A DNA stretch of 64,000 bases. Origin: Amaranthus tricolor (Eukaryota; Streptophyta; Magnoliopsida; Caryophyllales; Amaranthaceae). A program made the position numbers and the translations under genes. The notes under the pieces were generated by a model, which saw only the letters and a program-made list of their open reading frames with translations, was not told the origin of the DNA and made no database searches. Positions 1-13,720 of this stretch are shown piece by piece; within the stretch, counting starts at the first letter, position 1; every line of letters begins with the position of its first letter. The stretch lies in NCBI RefSeq assembly GCF_026212465.1, contig NC_080053.1:19505273-19569272 (forward strand). Direction: 5' to 3'.

Positions 1-1
1 A

Positions 2-3000
2 GTAGATCATGTTGATGGGTGTGAGACAGATGAAGAGAATGTCGATGAGGATCTGGATCGTGTTGATGAGATGATGGAGGGAGTCGAGGATGAGTTAGGA
101 AAACGTCCTCGTGTTTTTGACTTGTTGACAGAGGCTTCTCAAAAGCCTTTGTACCCTGGATGTACAAAGTTCACCAAACTAACAGCAGTGTTGACAATTT
201 TCAACATTAAGTCAAAGTTCAATTGGAGTGACGCTAGTTTCACAATGTTATTAGAAGCGTTAGGTGAGATGCTTCCTGAGGGAAATGAACTTCCAAAGTC
301 GACATATTATGCCAAAAAGTTCATGTGTCCTTTCGGCTTAGAGTACCAGAAGATTCATGCGTGTCCGAATGATTGTGTGTTGTATCGGAATGAAAACGAG
401 AACTTAGAAGAGTGTCCTAGGTGTGGGTTATCGCGCTACAAGCGTAAAGGGGCTTGGGATGCTAAAGGGCCCCCGGCTAAGGTATTGTGGTATCTTCCAA
501 TAATACCTAGATTCAAGCTTTTGTTTTCTATAAAGAAAGATGCGTTAAATTTGAGGTGGCATGCAGATAGGGTGAAGAAAAGTCACTTGCTCACACATCC
601 GTCTGATTCTCCGGAGTGGAAGAGTATTGATAGGTTGCATAAGACATTTGGGGATGAGGTTCGTAATTTAAGGCTCGGACTGTGTACGAATGGAATGAAC
701 CCATTCGGCAATCTTAGTTCTCAACATAGTACTTAGCCGGTACTTTTAGTGATCTATAATTTGCCACCTTGGTTGTGTATGAAGCGTAAGTACATAATCC
801 TTTCGCTTCTTATCTCGGGTCCTAAACAACCTGGCAATGACATAGATGTGTATCTTGCACCTCTCGTTGAGGATTTGAGAAAGATGTGGGATGAAGACGT
901 TTCAGTGTTTGATGCATATGCTAATGAGGAGTTCACCTTGCGAGCAATGCTTTTATGCACCGTTGATGATTTTCCGGCATATGGCAACTTATCGGGTTAT
1001 AAGAACAAAGGGAAGAAAGCATGCCCAATATGTATCGATGACATGGAATCCACGTGGATTCCTAAGTGCAAACACGTATTCATGCACCATAGAAAGTTCC
1101 TCCCACGAGACCACCAATATCGTAAGAAGAAGAAGTTGTTCAACGGGGAGGTTGAGGACCGTGTAGCTCATCGACCGTTGACCGGTTATGAGGTTTATGA
1201 ACAGGTTAAGGGAGTTGAGACTGTATTTGGTAAAACGGGGCAAGTGCAAGGGGGTGAAGACCGATTATGGAAAAAAGAATCAATCTTTTGTAAGCTTCCA
1301 TATTGGAGAGATCTACAGGTTAGGCATTGTCTTGACGTTATGCATATAGAGAAAAATGTATGCGATGCCATACTCGGGACTCTCATGAACATTCCGGGTA
1401 AGACAAAAGATGTTAGGGCCGTGCGAGATTGGTTTGAATGTAAGGGTCTTCGTCCGGAGTTGTGGGCACATGTTAAGGTGAGTAAGAAAAGAAATAGAGC
1501 TGATGAAGTTGGTGGCAGTAAGAAGATGAGTAATGACAAAGTTTAATTGCCTCCAGCTTGCTACACATTGTCCAAAGCAGAGAAGCGGACATTTTGTGAG
1601 TGTTTGTATGGCATTAAGGTTCCGTCTGGGTACTCATCCAACATGAAGAGATTTCTGAGCCTAAATGGTGAGCGGAATGTTGGACCTCTTGAGTTTTGAT
1701 GATGACTACACTTAAGCAAATATGTGTTTAGAGATTGTGTGCAGGTCGATATCCGATTAATTGTGATCGTTGATAGTACCTATGGCTTAGTTCATGGGAA
1801 TGCACGTGTCAAAAGGATTCAAGGGATGTTAGAAGAAGTATATCGCTTGGGATGTAAAATGGAGACAGCAGGTCTACTGTTCCTAAGTTGGATGTTCTAG
1901 CAAAACTGGATTCTGGAAACAGCGCACTGTTCCTGAACTGGAGTCAGCCTACGTTAACTGGAAATTCTGGTTATTTATTTATAATTATTATTTTTAGTTA
2001 ATGTATTAAATAAAGTTAATTTGTTGCATTTATTAATTATTATAATTAATTGGCAAAAAGTTTTCTAAAAATTACTTTACGTATGAGCCTCTAAATAAAG
2101 ATCCTTTATTTTAGGATCTATTTTTAGTAAATATTGGATTTACTAAAAATAGAATTAGTTGTTGTTGAATGGGTCTTAGCTATCATTCTAAACCGTCTTT
2201 ATTTCTAAAAGTTAGCAAGTAATCATTCCCAATCAGTATAACCGTTTCTATTTATAGCAAACACGTTCCAGCAATTAGTACTGGAACAGGAACAGCTGTT
2301 TGTAAAACTGCTGCCTTAAAGGGAACATAACCTATTATTAGGGAACATCGGTTATTGCTAAATAACCGTGGGCTTGAATTGGTCAACTTTAAATGCCTAT
2401 TTTTAAGATTAACCGTAGGAAGACTTGGTTATTAAAATCCACATTACTCCCATGATCTTTTGATAGGGAATAATGGATTGGAATATTCCTTATTCTTAGG
2501 GATTTTAGCTCTATAAATAAGAGGCTCGGTTATTCATAAAAACTTGCCTTAGTATGAGCCATTAAATCATACGTAATTTTGGGAGAATTTTTACAAGAAA
2601 ATTTTGTTTTTAAAATGCCAATTAATTTATAATAGTTTCTTGTGCAACTCATTGATTTTATTTTTAGAGAATTATTATCCTTTTGTAAGGGTTTTTGAGA
2701 GAATCTTTGTAATTAGACTCGGGTGAGTCTAAGGGGGAATTAGAATGCTTCTAGTGAAGCTAGAGAAGAGAATAGCTTTGAGTGAAGCTATTGAGGAGTT
2801 TAGCTTTTAGTGAAGCAAAGTTTGTTGCTTTGAGTGAAGCAATTTGAGAGAGAAGAGTTGGCCTAGTTGATGCGCTTCGAGTGAAGTAAGATGTTTAATG
2901 TAATTGTAACGAGTTGCCTTAAACATAGTGGAGAATTTAGAAATTCCGAGGGGTCGTGGTTTTTCCTTCTATTTAGGCCTAGAAGGTTTCCACGTAAAAA

Positions 3001-4486
3001 TCGTTTGTCTCTTTTAATTATTTCGCTCTAAGTTTAAGCTTTATTTATTTTATTCAATTCCGCAAAACAGGGCAAAAACGCTTAAACTAGTAACAACAAC
3101 AATTCACCCCCCCTCTTGTTGCTGTTCCCGTTCCTAATTGAGTCTACACGGAAGTTGGGAAGCATGAAATCTCACGATTGCCATGTAATGATGCAAGTGT
3201 TCTTACCAATTGCAATCCGTGGAATACTGCCAAAACATGTGAGATATGCTATTACCGAGCTATGTTCGTTCTTCAACACAATTTGTAGTAAAGTTCTTGA
3301 TCCCTTTAAACTTGATGCACTTCAACTCGATGTGATTGTAACTTTATGCAAGTTTGAGATGTATTTTCCACCTTCTTTCTTTGACATTATGGTACATCTT
3401 ATTGTCCATCTTGTTCGTGAGATCAAGCTTTTGGGTCTAGTTTTTTTAAGGTGGTGTTATCCTTTTGAAAGACACATGGGTGTTTTACAAAACAAGGTGA
3501 GGAATCCAGCACAACCCGAGGGGAGTATGATTCAAGGCACTGTGAGCAATGAGATTAGTAACTTTATAGCCGAGTATTTGGCCATGGCAAAGCCTATTGG
3601 ACTTCCCACCTCTAGACATGAAGGAAGGCTTGAGGGAAAAGGAACAATTGGCTCCAAATCGGTCACACCTCCTCGAGAAAGCCTTCTACAAGCACACTTG
3701 TATGTGTTGCATCATATTCCGGAAGTTCATCCTTTTTTGAGTGAGCATTTTGATATATTGCGCGTAAAAAATCCTTCTAAAGGGGATAGGGCATTGATGC
3801 AGTTGCATAACAAGACGTTTATTAATTGGTTTCATAATCGAGTAATATGCGAAGAACTCAAGGGTGTATCCGAAATTGTTAAGTGGTTAGCTTTTGGTCC
3901 TCGTGATGATGTCAACAAATATGAGGGTTACGATGTCAATGGCTTCACATTTTGGACTGAGGGTCAAGACAAGAAGTCATCGTATCTACAGAATAGTGGG
4001 GTTTCTATTTTGGCGTCATCTACATTTTACGCGAGTGCGAAGGATCAAGCGCCGGTTGATGCTAAATTGGTATACTACGGGCAGGTACATGAAATATGGG
4101 AGCTTGACTACTCTACTTTCAATATTGGTCTTTTCAAATGTAAGTGGGTAGATAATAATCGACGATGCACTAAAAATGACGACCCTTGTGGATTTACTCT
4201 TGTAGACTTAGCTCGTTTGCGTGATAGTGAGGAGCCATTCATACTAGCTACACAAGCCAAGCAAGTATTCTACATTGTCGACCCGTCTGATAAAGAATGG
4301 TCTATTGTTGTACCGGGAAAAAGAAGTATCCTTGGTATAGGTGATGTTGAGGATGAGGAAGAATATGATGCTTTTGAAGACTCCCCTCCCTTTATCTATC
4401 CAAAATCAATGGATCAAGATGATGTAGATGATGTAGATGTTGGTTATATGCGTGTAGATCACACGGAAGGAATACATTTGAATTAA
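2..4486 (+). pseudogene. TNP2-like CACTA transposase, broken
   Basis: Catalytic transposase gene of a CACTA element, open at the left window edge. The reading frame starting at base 2 gives an acidic stretch, then the TNP2/Transposase_21 core (Cys pairs around 360-425; DIDVYLAPLVEDL-type block near 830-880; CHKCxxC-like PICIDD near 1,030). The DUF4218 block around KSHDCHVMMQ lies at 3,165-3,510, and a DUF4216-like block (FTFWTEGQ to the region near 4,250) follows. The frame is broken by TAG at 734-736 and TAA at 1544-1546. Both lie inside conserved text, where related proteins appear to have Trp and probably Tyr. It is also broken by a solo LTR at 1678-3148. Ignoring these, one continuous frame runs to the stop at 4484-4486. 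Family assignment is firm; inactivity is directly visible. Confidence 0.9.
1678..3148. mobile_element. Solo LTR inserted in the transposase gene
   Basis: A 1,471-bp segment begins TGTTGGACC and ends GAGTCTACA, with the TG...CA ends of an LTR. It is flanked by a perfect 5-bp duplication CGGAA (1673-1677 and 3149-3153). Removing the segment and one duplicate brings the two halves of the transposase frame back into phase, which fixes the boundaries independently. It contains no coding capacity. Between 2,745 and 2,890 it carries repeats of a short word, TTGAGTGAAGC. The length and absence of internal domains indicate LTR-LTR recombination that left a solo LTR. The length would suit a SIRE-like Copia family, but superfamily cannot be decided without a search. 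Confidence 0.9.
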
Positions 4487-4684
4487 GTGATTCCCAAGGT
4501 ATGAATTTAAAGCTTTTTAAAGTTTTTTTGGCACTTGTTTTGTTTTGCATGAAACATTGCACATAACACTATTTGTTATATATTATTGTGTTGAACGTAT
4601 TAGAATTGTTTGTCATATTCTTAATATTACTTAGCTTATGTTCTAATATATTTCTATTCATACTCTTTCAGGTATCGATATACA
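4487..4684 (+). other. Spacer between the two CACTA genes
   Basis: A 198-bp AT-rich gap between the transposase stop and the first ATG of the second gene. It carries a GTTTTGCATGAAACATTGCACATAACACT-like stretch (near 4,540-4,570) that resembles the central word of the intronic satellite monomer further downstream (CACGAAACTTGGCACACAACACT), as does the following TATTATTGTGTTGAA. This suggests the satellite monomer derives from, or shares ancestry with, CACTA non-coding sequence. No promoter element is clear enough to call. Confidence 0.45.
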
Positions 4685-7663
4685 ATGCATTTATTCAGAG
4701 ACGAAATTGTCCTCGAGATTGAGACCTCGGATAATGAGCATCGTAGTAATGACAGCGAAGAAGACCAAATTGTGAGATACGAGCGTATGGCTGAAGACGC
4801 TCCACCGATTGACAATGATTTTGAAACTGAAGACGCCCCACCAATGGATGCTCTCACCAATACCAGCAGTAAGAAAAGAAAAGGGCGAGGTCCTACAAAA
4901 AAACTCAAAGTCACAGAACCCATGCATTTGGAATACAATGCATTGGGTCAACCCTGCGAAAAATGGCGTAGGCAATATGGAAAACAAGTGGGTCTATGTA
5001 TCCGCAAGCTTTCCATATTGCACGCATGGAACGAGGTTCCAGAGGGTTTGAATAACTCTCTATGGCATGATACTGTGGTAAGCAACTTTACTATTTTTAC
5101 TCATTTATTTTCATTTTAAAATTAATTTGATTGATAGTAATAAATATAATTTATTTTTGTAGAATCTTTTCCACATCGAGAGCGATGAGGACAAGAAGAA
5201 TGTATTTCTTTCAGCTGTTGCTGAAAGATTCAGAGATTTCAAATCCAAGCTAGTAACTGGCTGGATTACGAAGAGCCGTGCCCGTACGACCAAAAAGGTC
5301 AAAACGGGAAACGAAGGCGGAGAGCAAGCACCTTCGAAGATGCCCTACGAAATATGGGGTCACATAACGAAGAGGGATTGAGAGGCCTTTGTAGCCAAAA
5401 GAACAACTCCCATAGAAGTTGTAAGTATTTCATATTATATTATAGTTTACCAATTTGAATTTACTTCTTTTGATTCAGTCATTAAACTAATACATGACAT
5501 TCGATTTCTATTGATTAATTAGGAAAAGCGTGGTAAAGCTTCTGATTCTGCAAGCAAAAGGAAGTTTTACCATCGCTTAGGCCAGAAAACGTACGATGAG
5601 GTCCGAAAAGAGTGGGTGGATGCGGGTTTATACCCCAATAAGAGTTCATCCACGCCCTCATCTACGACTACCTCCGCATCCGTGAATCTTGCTGGAGATC
5701 GGGTGCGTGATTGGTATTGCGAGCTTCATTCCCAAGATGCAAGTGGTAAATTTACCATTAATGATCCGGGAACGAAGAAGGTTGCTGATGCTGTGGTGAG
5801 TTTTGAAATTATTAAGTATATTCTTCATTTGTTTTGTATTCTTTGGCTTTGATGTACTTATACTAATTGCTATATATGTCACTTTTTATTTGAACAGATG
5901 GGCTGGAAGGAAAAAGAAGCTACGGGGGAGTTCACCCCAAGAGGCAATGTTGACGCATTGCATATGGTCTTAGGGAAAGACCACAGTGGGCGGGTAGTCG
6001 GAAAAGAAGGCGTTCGCGTGGGGTTACAGAAGGCATTCGGCAAAGAGTGTGTTGCTACTCAATCCCGAACGGCACTGCGGGAAGAAGCAGCAACCCTCCG
6101 AGCGGAGATTACGAAGGACGTTCTCGCCAAGCTGGCCGCCGTGTTGTAGACGATGGGAGCACCCATTGTGGACTTGGCAAACCTGATTGTCGAGGATCAG
6201 GAAAGTCAACATGGGGATTCTAACGCTTTGGTCGAGCCAACACCCGAGCCCATTACCCCCGTAGCACCCCAGCTCATTATTAATACCCCTGAAAAGGAAA
6301 ACACCACACCGGAGAACATAAACTTTGTTTCTCAAAATCCGGAGCCAACTCCGGAGCCAGTGCTACAGGTACATAGTTTTTAAATATATAAGCACTTATT
6401 TTAATTTAAATTGCAACGCGTAATTAATATTTTATTATGATGCTTATTATACTAAACGACACACTTTTCAAGAGGCGACTCCTTGTTCTCTTTTGCTGCC
6501 TCAGTTAGGTGTTGCTAGTGATGGTGACTTAACTGAGGTTGCATATGGTGTGGCCCAGCCAAATAAAGAGGGCCAAACAGTGCATTCAATGCCTGTTCCA
6601 AGTGGCCACATCAGTGTTTCCGTGGAGACTATTGTAAAGGGGTTTGAAGATTTCTCACTCCCAATTCCAATGCCAGCATTGAGCCTTGAGAAACTATCAG
6701 ACGCCCTAGAAAGTTTCGTCACATGGCCATATGCTTGGGTTCGATTCACTAACATGGTAAGAATCATTTGTACCTTATTTATTTTTATTTTTTTAATTGC
6801 ATGCTCACACTAATTTAATTGTATAAATTGAAATAGCAAAAGAGTCCAAAGAGATCTTGGAGAGAGGTCGGTTCCTCAGCAAAGATGTCGACTGGGTCAA
6901 AGTCGATGCCAAGCACTCCAATTTTGACTGATGAGGAGCTAAAAGATCTCTCTCAAGATTGCAAATGGCTGCATTATTGTGCATCTCGCATAAGTGAGGA
7001 GGACCCAATCATTTTGCCCCTGCTGAAGGAGTAATACTGCTTTATAGAGAGCCCGTTTGTAATTATTGGTCCTAGTGACATCGGGCAATTTTTGAGAGGA
7101 GAGATGCTGAACGTAGCTCTTTTCCATCTCTACATGAGGTGATGTTCATTATATTACAAGTTAGGCATTGTTGTTCGTTTAATTGTTTTAATGACCGAAT
7201 TACTAACAAAATTCTCTTATTTGTGAGTTTAGTGCGGCTTACGAGGAGCTAAATTCTTGCGAACCTCCAATAAAAATTGGATGGTTTTGTCCGGAGTCGA
7301 TTTCGGGTAGTAAATGTAGAAATGATCCAGATCAGGTCAGAGCATACATTGAGACTGGTTTGACTAACTCCCTTGCATCTAAACACACATTCATTCTAGC
7401 TCCATATTGGGAAGAGTAAGTTTTATTATTGAAATTGAACTTATCTTTTGATTTTTAAAGTCACCTAATCTCTAATTTGTTGATTTTAAATTTGTGTTTG
7501 TAGTTTGCATTGGATACTTTTGATCATTTGTCCTTTAACGAACACTGTGCACGTCTTCGACTCATTACAAAAACCTCAAAGCCCACATCGCAACACAAGA
7601 TTCAAATTGTTGTTGAATACGTACGTAATATTAATTATTTTACCAATTTGATTTAATTAAGTG

Positions 7664-7785
<122 letters not shown>

Positions 7786-7890
7786 TTACTTTTCCCATGC
7801 GTTTCAGCGCAATGAAAAGAGTGCGTGGACAAATGGGATCTACATCTAGAGCCACATTTCCAAAATGGATAGCAAGAAAGGTACACAAAT

Positions 7891-10800
7891 TTGATTTTAA
7901 GTTGCGATTTTAAGGGTTTTTAAGCGTTTTTGTCAATTTCGCGCGTAACGTAGGTCAAACATGGTTTGTTATGCACAAAACTTGGCACACAACACTATTT
8001 GGCATATATTATTGTGTTGAAATGGTTATAATTGAAAATAATAGTCATATCCTATAAATTAGAAGTTAAGTTGCGATTTTAAGGATTTTTAAGCGTTTTT
8101 GTCAATTTCGCGCGTAAAGTAGGTCAAACATGGTTTGTTATGCACGAAACTTGGCACACAACACTATTTGGCATATATTATTGTGTTGAAATGGTTAGAA
8201 TTGAAAATAATAGTCATATGCTAGAAATTAGAAGTTAAGTTGCGATTTTAAGGGTTTTTAAGCGTTTTTGTCAATTTCGCGCGTAAAGTACTCAAACTTG
8301 GTTTTGATGCGAAACTAGGGCTGATTATTAAGGCCTTGGTTATGCAAGGATTAATGTTGTGCGTAAGCTTTGATTAATGACACAGTCAAAAACTACAAAT
8401 GATCATGAAAAGAACACGAAACAACCACAAACACTTAAACAAAATTCTGATCTAGCAAGCTGCCGAGTAGCCCTCCTTCAGCTCAGCTTCTAGGAGTCCA
8501 CGGGGATTGTTAGAATGGTTTTAGGAACTTTATAGCTAGATCCAAGTACCAAGATTCCATTTCCACTTTAGCCTAGGTCCTGGATGCATAGGTTTGGTCT
8601 CCACGTGTCGTGCAAGGTGGTCTGGTCACTAGTTTGCTGTTGTGTCAATTTCGCGCGTAAAGTAGGTCAAACATGGTTTGTTATGCACGAAACTAGGCAC
8701 ACAACACTATTTGGCATAAATTATTGTTTTGAAATGGTTAAAATTGAAAATAATAGTCATATGCTAGAAATTAGAAGTTAAGTTGCGATTTTAAGGGTTT
8801 TTAAGTGTTTTTGTCAATTTCGCGCGTAAAGTAGGTCAAACATGGTTTTTTATGCATGAAACTTGGCACACAACACTATTTGGCCTATATTATTGTGTTG
8901 AAATAGTTTGAATTTAAAATAATAGTCATATACTAGAAATTAAGTGTTAAGTTGCGATTTTAAGGATTTTTAAGCGTTTTTGTCAATTTCGCGCGTAAAG
9001 TAGGTCAAACATGGTTTGTTATGCACGAAACTTGGCACACAACACTATTTGGCATATATTATTGTGTTGAAATGGTTAGAATTGAAAATAATAGTCATAT
9101 GCTAGAAATTAGAAGTTAAGTTGCGATTTTAAGGGTTTTTAAGCGTTTTTGTCAATTTCGCGCGTAAAGTACTCAAACTTGGTTTTGATGCGAAACTAGG
9201 GCTGATTATTAAGGCCTTGGTTATGCAAGGATTAATGTTGTGTGTAAGCTTTGATTAATGACACAGTCAAAAACTACAAATGATCATGAAAAGAACACGA
9301 AACAACCACAAACACTTAAACAAAATTCTGATCTAGCAAGCTGCCGAGTAGCCCTCCTTCAGCTCAGCTTCTAGGAGTCCACGGGGATTGTTAGAATGGT
9401 TTTAGGAACTTTATAGCTAGATCCAAGTACCAAGATTCCATTTCCACTTTAGCCTAGGTCCTGGACGCATAGGTTTGGTCTCCACGTGTCGTGCAAGGTG
9501 GTCTGGTCACTAGTTTGCTGTTGTGTCAATTTCGCGCGTAAAGTAGGTCAAACATGGTTTGTTATGCACGAAACTAGGCACACAACACTATTTGGCATAA
9601 ATTATTGTTTTGAAATGGTTAAAATTGAAAATAATAGTCATATGCTAGAAATTAGAAGTTAAGTTGCGATTTTAAGGGTTTTTAAGTGTTTTTGTCAATT
9701 TCGCGCGTAAAGTAGGTCAAACATGGTTTTTTATGCATGAAACTTGGCACACAACACTATTTGGCATATATTATTGTGTTGAAATGGTTTGAATTTAAAA
9801 TAATAGTCATATACTAGAAATTAAGTGTTAAGTTGCGATTTTAAGGATTTTTAAGCGTTTTTGTCAATTTCGCGCGTAAAGTAGGTCAAACATGGTTTGT
9901 TATGCACGAAACTTGGCACACAACACTATTTGGCATATATTATTGTGTTGAAATGGTTAGAATTGAAAATAATAGTCATATACTAGAAATTAGGTGTTAT
10001 GTTGCGATTTTAAGGATTTTTAAGCGTTTTTGTCAATTTCGCTCGTAAAGTTGGTCAAACATGGTTTGTTATGCACGAAACTTGGCACACAACACTATTT
10101 GGTATATATTATTGTGTTGAAATGGTTAGAATTGAAAATAATAGTCATATGCTAGAAATTAGAAGTTAAGTTGCGATTTTAAGGGTTTTTTAGCGTTTTT
10201 GTCAATTTCGCGCGTAAAGTACTCAAACTTGGTTTTGATGCGAAACTGGGGCTGATTATTAAGGCCCTGGTTATGCAAGGATTAATGTTGTGCGTAAGCT
10301 TTGATTAATGACACAGTCAAAAACTACAAATGATCATGAAAAGAACGCGAAACAACCACAAACACTTAAACAAAATTCTGATCTAGCAAACTGTCGAGTA
10401 GCCCTCCTTCAGCTCAGCTTCTCGGAGTCCACGGGGATTATTAGAATGGTTTTAGGAACTTGATAGCTAGATCCAAGTACCAAGATTCCATTTCCACTTT
10501 AGCCTAGGTCCTGGATGCATAGGTTTGGTCTCCACGTGTCGTGCAAGGTGGTCTGGTCACTAGTTTGCTGCTGTGTCAATTTCGCGCGTAAAGTAGGTCA
10601 AACATGGTTTGTTATGCACGAAACTAGGCACACAACACTATTTGGCATAAATTATTGTTTTGAAATGGTTAAAATTGAAAATAATAGTCATATGCTAGAA
10701 ATTAGAAGTTAAGTTGCGATTTTAAGGGTTTTTAAGCGTTTTTGTCAATTTCGCGCGTAAAGTAGGTCATACATGGTTTTTTACGCACGAAACATGGCAC

Positions 10801-13720
10801 ACAACACTATTTGGCATATATTATTGTGTTTAAATGGTTTGAATTTAAAATAATAGTCATATACTAGAAATTAAGTGTTAAGTTGCGATTTTAAGGATTT
10901 TTAAGCGTTTTTGTCAATTTTGCGCGTAAAGTAGGTCAAACATGGTTTGTTATGCACGAAACTTGGCACACAACACTATTTGGCATATATTATTGTGTTG
11001 AAATGGTTAGAATTGAAAATAATAGTCATATGTTAGAAATTAGAATTTAAGTTGCGATTTTAAGGGTTTTTAAGCGTTTTTGTCAATTTCGCGCGTAAAG
11101 TACTCAAACTTGGTTTTGATGCGAAACTGGGGCTGATTATTAAGGCCTTGGTTATGCAAGGATTAATGTTGTGCGTAAGCTTTGATTAATGACACAGTTA
11201 AAAACTACAAATGATCATGAAAAGAACACGAAACAACCACAAACACTTTAACAAATTTCTGATCTAGCAAACTATCGAGTAGCCCTCCTTCAGCTCAGCT
11301 TCTAGGAGTCCACGGGGATTGTTAGAATGGTTTTAGGACCTTGATAGCTAGATCCAAGTACCAAGATTCCATTTCCACTTTAGCCTAGGTCCTGGATGCA
11401 TAGGTTTGGTCTCCACGTGTCGTGCAAGGTGGTCTGGTCACTAGTTTGCTGCTGTGTCAATTTCGCGCGTAAAGTAGGTCAAACATGGTTTGTTATGCAC
11501 GAAACTAGGCACACAACACTATTTGGCATAAATTATTGTTTTGAAATGGTTAAAATTGAAAATAATAGTCATATGCTAGAAATTAGAAGTTAAGTTGCGA
11601 TTTTAAGGGTTTTTAAGCGTTTTTGTCAATTTCGCGCGTAAAGTAGGTCATACATGGTTTTTTACGCACGAAACATGGCACACAACACTATTTGGCATAT
11701 ATTATTGTGTTTAAATGGTTTGAATTTAAAATAATAGTCATATACTAGAAATTAAGTGTTAAGTTGCGATTTTAAGGATTTTTAAGCGTTTTTGTCAATT
11801 TTGCGCGTAAAGTAGGTCAAACATGGTTTGTTATGCACGAAACTTGGCACACAACACTATTTGGCATATATTATTGTGTTGAAATGGTTAGAATTGAAAA
11901 TAATAGTCATATGCTAGAAATTAGAATTTAAGTTGCGATTTTAAGGGTTTTTAAGCGTTTTTGTCAATTTCGCGCGTAAAGTACTCAAACTTGGTTTTGA
12001 TGCGAAACTGGGGCTGATTATTAAGGCCTTGGTTATGCAAGGATTAATGTTGTGCGTAAGCTTTGATTAATGACACAGTTAAAAACTACAAATGATCATG
12101 AAAAGAACACGAAACAACCACAAACACTTTAACAAATTTCTGATCTAGCAAACTATCGAGTAGCCCTCCTTCAGCTCAGCTTCTAGGAGTCCACGGGGAT
12201 TGTTAGAATGGTTTTAGGACCTTGATAGCTAGATCCAAGTACCAAGATTCCATTTCCACTTTAGCCTAGGTCCTGGATGCATAGGTTTGGTCTCCACGTG
12301 TCGTGCAAGGTGGTCTGGTCACTAGTTTGCTGCTGTGTCAATTTCGCGCGTAAAGTAGGTCAAACATGGTTTGTTATGCACGAAACTAGGCACACAACAC
12401 TATTTGGCATAAATTATTGTTTTGAAATGGTTAAAATTGAAAATAATAGTCATATGCTAGAAATTAGAAGTTAAGTTGCGATTTTAAGGGTTTTTAAGCG
12501 TTTTTGTCAATTTCGCGCGTAAAGTAGGTCAAACATGGTTTGTTATGCACGAAACTTGGCACACAACACTATTTGGCATATATTATTGTGTTGAAATGGT
12601 TAGAATTGAAAATAATAGTCATATACCATAAATTAGGTGTTAAGTTGCGATTTTAAGGATTTTTAAGCGTTTTTGTCAATTTCGCGCGTAAAGTAGGTCA
12701 AACATGGTTTGTTATGCACGAAACTTGGCACACAACACTATTTGGCATATATTAATGTGTTGAAATGGTTAGAATTGAAAATAATAGTCATATGCTAGAA
12801 ATTACAAGTTAAGTTGCGATTTTAAGGGTTTTTAAGCGTTTTTGTCAATTTCGCGCGTAAAGTACTCAAACTTGGTTTTGATGCGAAACCGGGGCTCATT
12901 AAGGCCTTGGTTATGCAAGGATTAATGTTGTGCGTAAGCTTTGATTAATGACACAGTCAAAAATTACAAATGATCATGAAAAGAACACGAAACAACCACA
13001 AACACTTAAACAAAATTCTGATCTAGCAAACTGTCGAGCAGCCCTCCTTCAGCTCAGGTTCTAGGAGTCCACGGGGATTGTTAGAATGGTTTTAGGACCT
13101 TGATAGCTAGATCCAAGTACCAAGATTCCATTTCCACTTTAGCCTAGGTTCTGGATGCATAGGTTTGGTCTCCACGTGTCGTGCAAGGTGGTCTGGTCAC
13201 TAGTTTGCTGCTGTGTCAATTTCGCGCGTAAAGTAGGTCAAACATGGTTTGTTATGCACGAAACTTGGCACCCAACACTATTTGGCATATATTATTGTGT
13301 TGAAATGGTTATAATTGAAAATAATAGTCATATGCTATAAATTAGAAGTTAAGTTGCGATTTTAAGGATTTTTAAGCGTTTTTGTCAATTTCGCGCGTAA
13401 AGTAGGTCAAACGTGGTTTGTTATGCACGAAACTTGGCACACAACACTATTTGGCATATATTATTGTGTTGAAATGGTTATAATTGAAAATAATAGTCAT
13501 ATGCTAGAAATTAGGTGTTAAGTTGCGATTTTAAGGGTTTTTAAGCGTTTTTGTCAATTTCGCGCGTAAAGTAGCTCAAACTTTGTTTGTTTTGCACGAA
13601 ACTTGGCACACAACACTATTTGGTATATATTATTGTGTAGAAGTTTTTAGAATTTAAAATCATAGTCATATTCTAGAATTTACGTGTTAAATTGCGATTT
13701 TATGCGTTTTTAACCGTTTT
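7891..13720. repeat. Higher-order satellite array (169-bp monomer, ~881-bp super-unit) inside an intron
   Basis: The array starts just inside the donor site at 7881 and ends just before the acceptor at 13746. The monomer is 169 bp: TTGCGATTTTAAG recurs at 7902, 8071 and 8240. Shared words are CGCGCGTAAAGTAGGTCAAA and GGCACACAACACTATTTGGC. Six copies of a distinct ~354-bp insert, from CTCAAACTTGGTTTTGATGC to GTCACTAGTTTGCTG, interrupt the monomers. They start near 8291, 9172, 10221, 11102, 11983 and 12861, spaced 881, 1,049 (one extra monomer), 881, 881 and ~878 bp. The last monomers (13,560-13,700) are the most diverged. The inserts give a recurrent 60-65-codon open frame with no family signature, which I do not call as a gene. 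Confidence 0.95.

Noticed and set aside
8584..13340. A 60-65-codon open frame (starting MHRFGLHVSCKVVW) repeated five times in the satellite array
   Set aside because: It recurs only because the super-unit is duplicated. It spans the junction between the 354-bp insert and a monomer and shows no family signature.
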